A stretch of DNA of 5,973 nucleotides, taken from assembly GCA_946403735.1 (NCBI GenBank), contig CAMJAZ010000119.1, forward strand, positions 1 through 5,973. The letters are read 5' to 3'. Source of the stretch: an uncultured Selenomonadales bacterium. Lineage in GTDB: Bacteria > Bacillota > Negativicutes > Selenomonadales > Selenomonadaceae. Positions 1-5,973 of the stretch are shown here, in pieces. The notes under the pieces are model-generated. The model was not told the origin of the DNA. It searched no databases and was given only the letters and a program-made list of their open reading frames with translations. A program made the translations under genes and the position numbers. The number at the start of each line of letters is the position of its first letter. Position 1 is the first letter of the stretch.

Positions 1-813
1 AGTTTTTCCCGTCAACTTCGTCATATAATCCATATCAATAATGCCGCGCCTTGAAAGTGACAATCTCATTGCGTCAAGTGCATTGTCCGTCGAATTTACA
101 ACTTGCAACGGGCTTGCCGTCCGCTTATAAAAAATATCGGCTTTACTTGCCGATACCGTTTTATTTTCCTTGTCTTCGTTATATTTTTCAATCGCCGCTA
201 CTTTACCGTAATTTGGGTCGACGCCTAGCATTTTTAAATTTTTCGACGTGTTTAAGTAGCCATACTTTTTTACAAAATCATCATAATTTTTATTCAACGT
301 CTTGCGAAGTTGTGAAAGTTTTTCATCGGTAGTTTCTGGCGATAACTGCGCCTTTAAAATATTATCCAGCGATTTTTCCAACGCCACAAAATCTTTTACT
401 ATTTCTTGATTCGCCGTTGGAACTTCTACCAAAACTCCGTCCAACTTTTGAACCGCTTTACCGTCTTTTACGCTAAAACTTCCTTCACGCTGGCTTGCAT
501 CTGCCATTGCCGCAAATGTATTTTTCAAGGTATCCTGCGCGTCACGCTGAATCGGTGTATAAATATTTTCTGGCAAATTTTCAATCAACTTTGAAAGTTC
601 GTTTGCAACGTCAAGCCCTTTGCCGTCCAATGTCAAATTTCCGCGCCAATCCGCACTCGGCGTACCTATCATATTTTCTGGATGTTCAATAAAATATTCA
701 TTCACGCCGAACGGAACAGGATGATTGCCACTGCCAAATTGGTCGGGTATTTCAACACTAATATCGCCCAGTTCATTCCAACTTTGCGCGTGTTCTGATG
801 GCTTTGCCAGGGC
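1..813 (-). other. Domain: conserved extension between methyltransferase and expected helicase
   Basis: This covers residues about 1721-1991 and runs off the window. It includes a NEYFIEHPENMIG segment, a short beta patch (SFSVKDGKAVQKL), a helical stretch (KLSQLRKTLNKNYDDFVKKYG), then LNTSKNLKMLGVDPNYG, KADIFYKRT and RGIIDMDYMTKLTGK. The order and wording (a KKYG..N block, 'D..Y..V.ALE..', 'KADIF.KRT', 'DMDYM..LTGK') match, from memory, the region joining the methylase to the SNF2-like helicase in this family. It therefore predicts that the helicase begins shortly past base 1. No enzymatic motif is seen within the stretch itself; it is probably a structural connector or a specificity region. 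Confidence 0.75.
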
Positions 814-3800
814 TAAACGTTTCTGCAAAATTAAAACGTCGCTTGTAACTTGCGTCCCTGCGTTTTTCTCAAAAGTTTGGCTAGGAAGTTTAAACGCCGC
901 TATTAAATCTGCTTTACCGTTCAATTCTGCGCGAAGTCGTTTAGCCTGTTCATCTTGCGCCTGCATTGTTCCTGTACTCGTGATAAATACGATTAAGCCG
1001 CCTGGCCTTACTTTATCTATCGTTTTCGCGAAATAATAGTTGTGGAGCATATACCCTTGCTTGCTGTACTGTTTGTCTGAATAAATTCTAGTTTGCTCAA
1101 AAGGTACGTTGGTAATTGCAAGGTCATAGTAGTCATTCGGCATCAATCTTTCTTGATATGGCATTATATCAATGGCGGCATTTTGATAAAGCTGTTGTGC
1201 AATTCTGCCTGACAAACTTTCATATTCAACGCCTGTCAATTCACTACGCGCCATAATTTCTACTGGCATTGTTCCAAAAAATATTCCGCTACCCATTGCA
1301 GGGTCTAAAATTCTGCCGCCTTTAAAGCCAAGTTTACTTAAAATATTCCACATTACCATTGCAACTTTCGGCGGCGTATAAAAGGCATTGTTGACGACAG
1401 TACGGGCTGATTTATATTCGTCCTCCGTCAAAATATTTTTGAGTTGTTCTGCTTGTTTTTGCCATTCAGCTATATTCGTAAATGCACTTGCTAACGTTCC
1501 CCAGCCGTTAAATCCAGCTAAAATTTCTTGCTCACTAGGCGTCGCCTTTCTATTTTCACTTTCAATTTGTTTCAAAAGTTTTATAGCGTCAACGTTTTGT
1601 TTGAACTTAGTTTTCAACCCGCCTTCGCCAATTCCGCTATCTTCTGTGATGTGAAAATTTTGTCCTGCAAATTCTACGCTCTCAACATTTGAAGAAATTC
1701 TGCTACTTCCTCGCTCATCTCCGTTTGTGGATTGTACAACTGCCGTATTTGTTCGTACGCCATTTCCTGCGCTAACTCCTGCGCTTGAAGTTCCTGTACT
1801 CTGTACTGGTACGGGTCGTTCGTTTTTGGCATTTGTTGTAGTATCGTCTGCTGCAGTTCCAACTTCATTTTGTCGTTGTTGTCCAAGATTTTCTTCAGAT
1901 GACGTATCGCCCCTTTGCCGTATTGTTTCGTCAGTTCCTGCGCGTACTTCGGATTGTACTCCTTGATGTCCACCATTAACGCTTCCGCTCTGTCCCAATT
2001 CGCTTTGCTCATTTTTCGTCACTCCAAAATAAATTTCTAATGCAGTTTTGAAAATTTGCGCGTCTTTATCGTTTTTAAAGGTAACTAATCCCAATGTATA
2101 TTGATTAAATGTTTCTCCTTTTAAAACTTGTATCAAAGCTGATAAATCCGACAAGGTGTCTTTGTTGGTACGCGGAGATTCGTCCCATTCAATTTCATCT
2201 GTCGCTTCAGCGTCTAAGTACACCTCATTTTTAATAACTTCAAATTTAATTTTTATATTTGCTTTTTTACCTTCAATTCCCGCCGCTTTCAACGCTTCAT
2301 GTGCAAGTTTTTCTATTTCAACAGATTTTTCTTCGGGCTGATTTTTTGTATCTTGACTTTTGTCTTCTTTTACTCCATTAATAAATTTTTCGCCTTTACT
2401 ATTAAGATAAATTTCCAATGCTCTATAAAAAGTATTTGCGTCGGTGTGATTTTTTAAAGTAAAGCGTTTATCGGTTTCGACATCGCTGTTAAAAAGTTCC
2501 GCAAGTCGTCTAATATTCCGCAACAATTGTTTAAGCGTTACATTTGAAATTTTTTCGCCCTTCCCGCGTTGTTTCCAAACCGACACCATTTCTGTTCCAT
2601 TTACAGAACTCCAAGACACATAGTATCCTTCAGGCGCTATTTCACCCTCAAGTCCTGCCGCTTTCAACGCTTCGCGCGCACGTTTTTCTATTTCCTCGTT
2701 TTCGTGTTCCACCAGCCAACTTGAAATTTCTTTAGTATCTTTTTCGGATGGTTGCCTTAAAGTTATCGGTGGTGATTTTTTGTCTGTAGACAGCAACTGC
2801 TGTACTGTTTTAGGATTTTGCTCTATCCATTTTTCAATGTCATTCGGATTAGCACTATTTACGGCATTCATATTAATCATTTCGCCATTATAAAACGATT
2901 CTATTAAAGCTGTATCAAGATATTTTTCCAGTAACTTTGCACCTTGCGAAGGTGATATTTCTTGATTTTTAATTTGCCTAAGTATAGCGGCTATTTTTTC
3001 GTTCATTCGTGGCTGTACTTTGACTGGCGTTTCTTTTTTATACGATTTTAAAAGCTCCGTAATTTTACCTAAGGCTTGATTTTGTTTATGTTCGTCAATC
3101 ATCTTATCGGCAATGTTACGTAAAGATTTTTCTTCGGCTCGGATATTTTCTATTTCCTCATCAGTTTTGTTGTCATACCATTTTTGAGCTTGTTCAAGAG
3201 TATCAAAACTACCACGTCTATTATAAATGGCTTGATGATAAGTGTTTGTCAATACATTTTCTACTTTTTGAACCATTTCCTCTAAACCAATATTGCTTTC
3301 AAGATAGTCATTCCAAATAGAATTCAATTCAGAATACGCTTTTTTGTACGCCTCCGTCTGCAGATTTTCAAGAACTTGTGATTCGTCGTCAAAAGGATTT
3401 ATTTCAGTTTGTACTTTCGCATTTTCAGATTCTGCCTTGTCTTCGTCAACTGATTGTGATATATTTTCAGCAGAAGGAGTATTACTCATCGCATTGGCGT
3501 CGTGGTAGCTAACACCGCTTTCATTGTTAGCCAACCGAACAAGCGAATCTGTAGCGGTAACGGATGACGAGCCGGCGCTGCCGTCAAAGAGTAATATTCC
3601 TTCTATTTTTGTCTCTCTTTTAGGATAAGCTGTTACAATTCGATAATAATCATCTTCGCCTTTTTCAAGTTCTAAATCAATCGGCATAAAATCTTTTGAT
3701 TTTTTCTCAGTCTCACCTTCGACACACAAAATAAATCTATTAATATTACCTGTATCAGCTCGGCTATAAATTTTTGTACAATTTTTCAAAATATGTTGAA

Positions 3801-5973
3801 TGTATTCTATAGGATTATCAAAATTTTTATTTTGTATATCTTCTAAATGTATACCCGCCAAATGAATATACCCAAAATCATAATTGCCTACCTGAAGACG
3901 TATTGGAGCGGCTTTTACTATACCATTTGTTTTCTTTTCAATTTCAAGTTTTATAAGTCCTAAATTTTTATTGTCATCCTTATCAACAATAAAATCACTG
4001 TTTTCACTATTAGAAAGTTCCTTGCCTGTCTCTGTTTTATATCCTTCTGGTAACGTAATAATTTTATCGCCCACAACAGTTTTATTATCACGTTTCGGAA
4101 TACTTCTTTCGCCGTAAAAAGCCGTGCGTACTGCTCTAGAGAATACAGCAAGATTTTCTATGTTGGCAAATTTAAAGCCTACCGTTTCATTTTCCGAATT
4201 AACCGTACCGTCAACTTTTTCAGCAAGATTTTCAAGCGCCGTCAAAGTTTCTTCATTGAGGAATTTTTTATCGAAGTGTAAAGTTAAAGTGCTGTCAGAG
4301 TTCAATTCGCCTGACAGTCTGCCTAAGCCTTCATCTTTTTTCGGACGCCTATTTTCTAAGCCTACTTCCTTCAAAATCTCTTGTGCGCGTTTATCTATTT
4401 CATTTAAATTTGGTCTTTCATCTACAACGTTTCCTTCCTGCTGATTTTCCGCTGCAGGTTGTCCGCCAAACATTTGGCTTGTGTCTTTAACAAAATTGTC
4501 ACGGTCATTTTCACTATTGAACAAAAACGCTTTTGCATACTTGCTATACTTGCCGCCGTACTTTTTAGCCAATTCATTCAATTTGAGATATTCTTCGCGT
4601 TCAACTTTTTCTTTAAGTTTTGCCTTAGGAATTTTAGCGCCCGTCTTTGTGTGTGTATGCGTACCAACTTCAAAGTGTAATTCTGTTTTTGAAAAATTTT
4701 CTTGATTTTCGGCGGAATTATTTTGTGATTCTGCTGTATTTCCAAATGAATTTATAGCGTCTAACGTCTCCTTGACATAGTCATAATATTTTCGTTCTGC
4801 CTCAATTTTCAAACTGTCACGGTCATTTTTTAAAACTTTTTCTTCAACAATTTCATAACGTGGAATGTTAAATATGCTTTTACTCAAAAATTCTTTATCG
4901 CGCTTGTAAGCGTCAAAAATTTTTCTGCCGTCTGGAAACTTTAGCGGTACGCTAATTTTATCTTCGTCCTGCTGATTTTCATTTGCGCCTTGCAAAAATT
5001 CATCAAAATTGCCATCTTTAGTTGCCTTGTACGCTTCGTCAATATGTTGCAACGTGTAATTTAATTCCGCTTGACGCTTTTTCAATTCTTCAAGTTCTTT
5101 CCGTGTTTCAGCTTTTTCAGTTTCCGTCGGTACATATTCACGGAATTTTTCACGCATATTCGACACTACTAAATTGTGATAATCTGCGTAACGTTCTGAT
5201 GCCGAATTTGTAGCGCTGTCAACCATTTCGTCCGAAATACCGTGTTGCGTTTCACGTAATTTCTTTTTGTACGCACTTTCAAAATATTTTTCTACAAGTT
5301 TATTCAATTCGTCAAAAGTTTGCGTTTCATCATCTTTAGTCGTAGCCTTTTCAATTTCAGACATAGGAATGGAATATGACAGTGCAACTTTGCCGCTTGT
5401 ATCAGCTTGTGTCACTACAATGTTTTGAAAATCTTTGCTCATCACCGCTTTTATGGTGCTGTTATTCGTCGTACGCGATACGCTTTTCTGCCCAAATTTT
5501 TTAAACTGCTCTAAATTTTCTTCGTCGCTACGAATTGAACTTTCCAACTTTTCAATTTCCGCCGTAAGTTCAAAAAGTTTCGCGCTTAATTCATTTTCAA
5601 GACGGTGTTTTTCCTCATCCTCATTTTGAGATTCTTCCTTGCCTTCATCAACTGATTGTGTTATATTTTCAGCGGAAGATGCGTCGACGGGCAGGGTGCC
5701 GAGGGCTTCCTTTGAAGATTCTGGTCTTGCAGGTTTTACCGACGCATTTTCATTTTCTATAAAATTGAAATTGTAAAACTGAATATCGGCATTATTCCTT
5801 TTAATTAACGTGATATGTACAGAAAATATTTCCTCGCCTATCTGAACTTTATTGTCCATATAGATGAAATTTTCGCGATTATGTTTTTCTTTCGTTGATT
5901 CTACGTTTCTTGCATTTGTAGCAGTCTTTAAAAGTTCTGGAAGATGTTTTATTATAAGTAACTTTCTGTTTTC
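1..5973 (-). CDS. Giant polyvalent mobile-element protein with N6-adenine methyltransferase core (partial, both ends missing)
   Basis: One reading frame is open for all 1991 codons; I checked it triplet by triplet and found no in-frame TAA, TAG or TGA. Neither terminus is in the window, so no start can be chosen. The C-terminal third matches the methyltransferase/SNF2-helicase proteins carried by phages and integrative elements of Bacillota: a NFxIT..GEGG..KF entry, an ATPxEQEIL segment, FYTPP, DPAMGSG, NVPF and a RPGG..FITSxGTM block. The N-terminal two-thirds is a string of small modules, helices and linkers, as in the phage and plasmid 'polyvalent' proteins described by Iyer and co-workers. 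Such proteins are thought to protect or prepare incoming element DNA against host defences; P1 DarB is a distant analogue of the methylase-helicase design. That role is inferred here. A helicase is expected beyond base 1. Family membership of the C-terminal part is secure; the exact function is not. Confidence 0.97.
814..1659 (-). other. Domain: N6-adenine DNA methyltransferase (SNF2-associated type)
   Basis: This covers residues about 1439-1720. It opens with NFHITEDSGIGEGG and KFKQN, then ATPSEQEILAGFNGWG, the usual entry to methylases fused to SNF2 helicases. FYTPP (1531-1535) resembles motif X. LDPAMGSG (1556-1563) is the S-adenosylmethionine-binding motif I, with M where many enzymes have C. 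TGVEYE (1580-1585) supplies the motif II acidic residue, E1583. DLAITNVPF (1617-1625) is the catalytic motif IV, NVPF in place of NPPY. VRPGGLIVFITSTGTM (1655-1670) and NAGTQVTSDVLILQKR (1704-1719) complete the fold. The expected reaction is methyl transfer to adenine N6 in DNA, which could shield element DNA from restriction; that purpose is inferred. All key positions are present, so it is probably active. The target sequence cannot be read from this. Confidence 0.92.
1674..2012 (-). CDS. Candidate nested gene in the +1 frame, 112-residue helical protein, function unknown
   Basis: The frame starts at ATG (2012-2010) and ends at TAG (1676-1674), shifted +1 against the giant gene. A GGAG element sits 9 bases before the ATG, and an in-frame TGA three codons upstream marks the frame as independent. 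The product starts MSKANWDRAEALM and is rich in K, E, Q and Y with regularly spaced hydrophobics, which suggests alpha-helices. It has one Trp, no Cys and no signal peptide, and its charge is close to neutral or slightly acidic. I recognise no family. In the giant protein the same bases encode only residues 1321-1433, a G/S/T/Q-rich linker that tolerates change, the classic setting for overprinting. Against it: A-rich third codon positions in the main frame automatically give K/E/Q-rich +1 translations, and a 79-codon antisense frame is open here too. It may be a chance frame; I consider a real gene about as likely as not. Confidence 0.5.
   Translation of the reverse strand: MSKANWDRAEALMVDIKEYNPKYAQELTKQYGKGAIRHLKKILDNNDKMKLELQQTILQQMPKTNDPYQYRVQELQAQELAQEMAYEQIRQLYNPQTEMSEEVAEFLQMLRA
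1675..2013 (-). other. Low-complexity linker between repeat module R3 and the methyltransferase
   Basis: Residues 1321-1433 of the giant protein are dominated by G, S, T, N, Q, E, R and V, with no hydrophobic core (for example SVNGGHQGVQSE, TGTSSAGVSAGNG). Disorder is expected. Methylase-helicase proteins of this family commonly carry such a variable G/S/R/Q-rich spacer just before the NFxIT entry. Four lines counted by hand (1741-1980) give 112 G+C of 240, about 47 %, richer than most of the surrounding domains. The candidate nested gene fills precisely this linker. Confidence 0.85.
2019..2025 (-). promoter_or_regulatory. Ribosome binding site for the nested frame
   Basis: On the minus strand the bases read GGAGTGA, then CGAAAA, then ATG. 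GGAG is a good Shine-Dalgarno core, and 9 bases separate it from the ATG at 2012. In the giant gene the same bases only encode G1317, V1318 and the start of T1319. Its last three bases (TGA) also stop the nested frame just upstream. A four-base match can occur by chance inside a gene, so this supports rather than proves initiation. Confidence 0.45.
2020..2322 (-). repeat. Internal protein repeat module R3
   Basis: Residues 1218-1318. The leading helix EIEKLAHEALKAAGIEG is nearly identical to that of R2; strands follow (IKIKFEVIKNEVYLD), then DTLSDLSALIQVL and the ending LVTFKNDKDAQIFKTALEIYF. It sits directly before the low-complexity linker and the methyltransferase, separated from R2 by only a short charged spacer. 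The middle of the module differs strongly from R2 while both ends are kept, which suggests a conserved scaffold with a variable face. Its last codons overlap the ribosome binding site of the nested frame. Confidence 0.75.
2395..2697 (-). repeat. Internal protein repeat module R2
   Basis: Residues 1093-1193. The leading helix EIEKRAREALKAAGLEG is followed by strands (GYYVSWSSVNG, EMVSVWKQ), a helix after VTLKQLL, and the ending RFTLKNHTDANTFYRALEIYL. The first 51 bases of the helix (2694-2644) match the same part of R3 (2319-2269) at 44 of 51 positions by hand count, so the copies arose by duplication. The late block N-x6-F-x-x-A-L is shared with R1 and R3. No catalytic residues stand out. Confidence 0.75.
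2881..3411 (-). other. Helical region after second linker
   Basis: Residues 855-1031. It is almost wholly predicted helix: AYKKAYSELNSIWNDYL, EEMVQKVENVLTNTYHQAI, TLEQAQKWYDNKTDEEIENI, ADKMIDEHKQNQALGKITEL, then NEKIAAILRQIKNQEISPSQ and AKLLEKYLDTALIESFYNGE. No catalytic motif was found. Repeated aromatic and Lys/Glu positions suggest a helical bundle. It ends at a short helical spacer (NDIEKWIEQNPKTVQQLL) before R2. Confidence 0.5.
3421..3474 (-). repeat. Duplicated acidic linker, copy 2
   Basis: Residues 834-851 (SAENISQSVDEDKAESEN), paired with the copy about 2.2 kb away at 5676-5623. The two are direct repeats within one gene. The match covers synonymous positions as well (AAT ATA, CAA TCA GTT), so it reflects shared DNA ancestry rather than convergence of acidic linkers. 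Confidence 0.85.
3574..4080 (-). other. Domain: nuclease-like module B (barnase/EndoU/RelE-like, PBECR type?)
   Basis: Residues about 632-800. The order is a beta strand APIRLQVGNYDFG, then GYIHLAGIHLEDI with two histidines (704 and 709), a helix EYIQHILKNCTKIY, a strand NRFILCVEG, another strand DFMPIDLELE and the closing strand DDYYRIVTAYPKR. This layout (early His pair, 'I..Y', 'NR.IL', '.YY.V.TAYP') resembles the phage Barnase-EndoU-ColicinE5/D-RelE-like nuclease domains that occur in phage head and polyvalent proteins. H704 or H709 would then be the catalytic candidates. Such domains are thought to cut RNA as toxins delivered with the DNA. The assignment is from memory of the family pattern and has not been tested by a profile search. 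Confidence 0.55.
4111..4401 (-). repeat. Internal protein repeat module R1
   Basis: Residues 525-621. It starts with a helix EIDKRAQEILKEVGLE, then beta-like strands (STLTLHFDKKF), a second helix with a TL..L pattern (ETLTALENLAEKV), and ends GFKFANIENLAVFSRAV. This matches R2 and R3 in layout: the distance from the leading Ile to the late conserved Phe is 85 residues here, 87 in R2 and 88 in R3. It is the most diverged of the three and is separated from them by nuclease-like module B and a helical region. Function unknown; a small alpha/beta protein- or DNA-binding module is a guess. Confidence 0.65.
4483..4680 (-). other. Small HTKTG / YGGxYS module
   Basis: Residues 432-497. A FEVGTHTHTKTGAKIPKAKL segment leads to a helix EEYLKLNELAKKYGGKYS and then YAKAFLFNSENDRDNF. 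The sequence 'HTKTG..., ...EE...L..LAKK.GG.YS.....F.F.S...A..F' recurs in large phage and plasmid proteins of Bacillota, often near methylase-helicase fusions. It is a compact alpha/beta fold of unknown role. I recognise the pattern but cannot give it a secure family number. Confidence 0.6.
4741..4968 (-). other. Unrecognised 76-residue segment
   Basis: Residues 336-411. It opens with a strand KISVPLKFPDGRKIF, continues with a helix DAYKRDKEFLSKSI, a strand YEIVEEKVL, and ends in a long charged helix (LKIEAERKYYDYVKETLDAI). This looks like a small folded module rather than a linker, but I know no match. It is flanked on both sides by short N/Q/E-rich linkers containing ENQ. Confidence 0.35.
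4984..5619 (-). other. Helical and coiled-coil region
   Basis: Residues 119-330. Two stretches look like coiled coils: residues 119-160 (ENELSAKLFELTAEIEKLE) and 284-310 (RKELEELKKRQAELNYTL). Between them is a beta-rich patch (QNIVVTQADTSGKVALSYS, residues 183-201) and a helix TFDELNKLVEKYFESAYKK. I recognise no enzyme. It probably forms a spacer or oligomerisation segment. Confidence 0.6.
5623..5676 (-). repeat. Duplicated acidic linker, copy 1
   Basis: Residues 100-117 (SAENITQSVDEGKEESQN). It matches copy 2 at 3474-3421 at 48 of 54 bases by hand count. Both copies follow a nuclease-like module and a GC-rich seam and precede a helical region, which points to segmental duplication or to recombination at shared linkers. 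Confidence 0.85.
5749..5973 (-). other. Domain: C-terminal part of nuclease-like or polyvalent-associated module A
   Basis: Residues 1-75, cut by the window edge. The pattern LPELLKTATNARNVEST, then FIYMDNKVQIGEEIF, VHITLIK and IQFYNFNF resembles the end of a small alpha/beta module seen in phage proteins ('LPELLKNAV..', '..Y.P V.IG...Y.V.L'). It is the last half of a domain whose catalytic or binding residues would lie beyond base 5973. It is followed by a GC-rich seam and the acidic linker, exactly as module B is. The family name is uncertain; it may be related to module B or to another large polyvalent protein-associated domain. Confidence 0.45.

Noticed and set aside
51..692. Several plus-strand frames of 62-93 codons
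   Set aside because: All are antisense to the conserved extension after the methyltransferase and have Phe/Leu/Ser-rich shadow-like compositions.
725..1036. 103-codon plus-strand reading frame
   Set aside because: It lies antisense to the most conserved part of the methyltransferase (NVPF to the FITS block and beyond). Its Ser/Cys/Phe-rich product is typical of the reverse reading of Lys/Glu-rich codons.
1727..1966. 79-codon plus-strand reading frame over the linker
   Set aside because: It is antisense to both the giant gene and the nested frame and its translation is Ser/Thr/Pro/Cys/Val-rich, as expected from reading such codons backwards. It is useful mainly as a warning that this GC-richer stretch stays open by chance in more than one frame.
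2881..3411. Possible frameshift or gene boundary within the helical regions
   Set aside because: The frame was followed codon by codon from 5973 to 1 without a stop. No ATG in the helical region carries a convincing Shine-Dalgarno sequence, so I do not split the gene.
3960..4151. 63-codon minus-strand frame out of register with the giant gene
   Set aside because: It begins with TTG and has no ribosome binding site before it. It crosses from R1 into nuclease-like module B rather than matching a linker. Its Ile/Leu/Lys-rich product looks like an out-of-frame reading.
4124..4444. 106-codon plus-strand reading frame
   Set aside because: It is antisense to module R1, whose three-copy repeat supports the minus-strand frame. 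The product is Ser/Phe-rich with no recognisable domain.
1..5973. CRISPR array, tRNA, riboswitch, terminator or insertion sequence
   Set aside because: No regularly spaced repeats, tRNA-like fold, T-run hairpin in a non-coding gap, or terminal inverted repeats were seen. The whole window is coding. The repeats present are protein modules and linkers.

Overview
The whole 5973-base window lies inside one giant gene on the minus strand. Read in minus-strand codons ending at positions divisible by 3, all 1991 codons are open from base 5973 to base 1. There is no stop, and no start or end of the gene is visible. Residue numbers below count from the upstream edge of the window (residue 1 = bases 5973-5971). 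The fragment is one chain of modules typical of the 'polyvalent' proteins of phages and conjugative elements. The recognisable core is an N6-adenine methyltransferase of the type fused to a SNF2-like helicase in mobile elements of Bacillota. The helicase itself would lie beyond base 1. The base composition (mostly about one-third G+C by eye), the AAA/GAA/TTT-rich codon use and this family suggest a prophage, phage or integrative element of a low-GC Bacillota host. The genus cannot be told from the window.

Module order from N to C (high to low coordinates): (A) the end of a small alpha/beta domain resembling phage nuclease-like or polyvalent-associated modules (5973-5749); a GC-rich seam and an acidic linker; long helical and coiled-coil segments (about 5619-4984); an unrecognised 76-residue segment; a short HTKTG/YGGxYS module (4680-4483); a first copy (R1) of a ~97-residue repeat module (4401-4111); (B) a second nuclease-like module with an IHLAGIH motif and a YRIVTAYP strand (4080-3574); another GC-rich seam and a near-copy of the acidic linker; another helical region (3411-2881); repeat modules R2 (2697-2395) and R3 (2322-2020); a low-complexity linker (2013-1675); the methyltransferase (1659-814); and its conserved C-terminal extension (813-1).

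The most interesting signal is a nested reading frame at 2012-1674, in the +1 frame of the giant gene. It encodes a 112-residue, probably helical protein. It has a GGAG Shine-Dalgarno sequence 9 bases before its ATG. It spans exactly the disordered linker between R3 and the methyltransferase, so it could be a real overprinted gene hidden inside the giant one. This is a candidate, not a proof: the same GC-richer stretch also stays open in an antisense frame.

No RNA genes, CRISPR arrays, insertion sequences, promoters or terminators were seen. There is no intergenic DNA, and the plus-strand reading frames look like antisense shadows.
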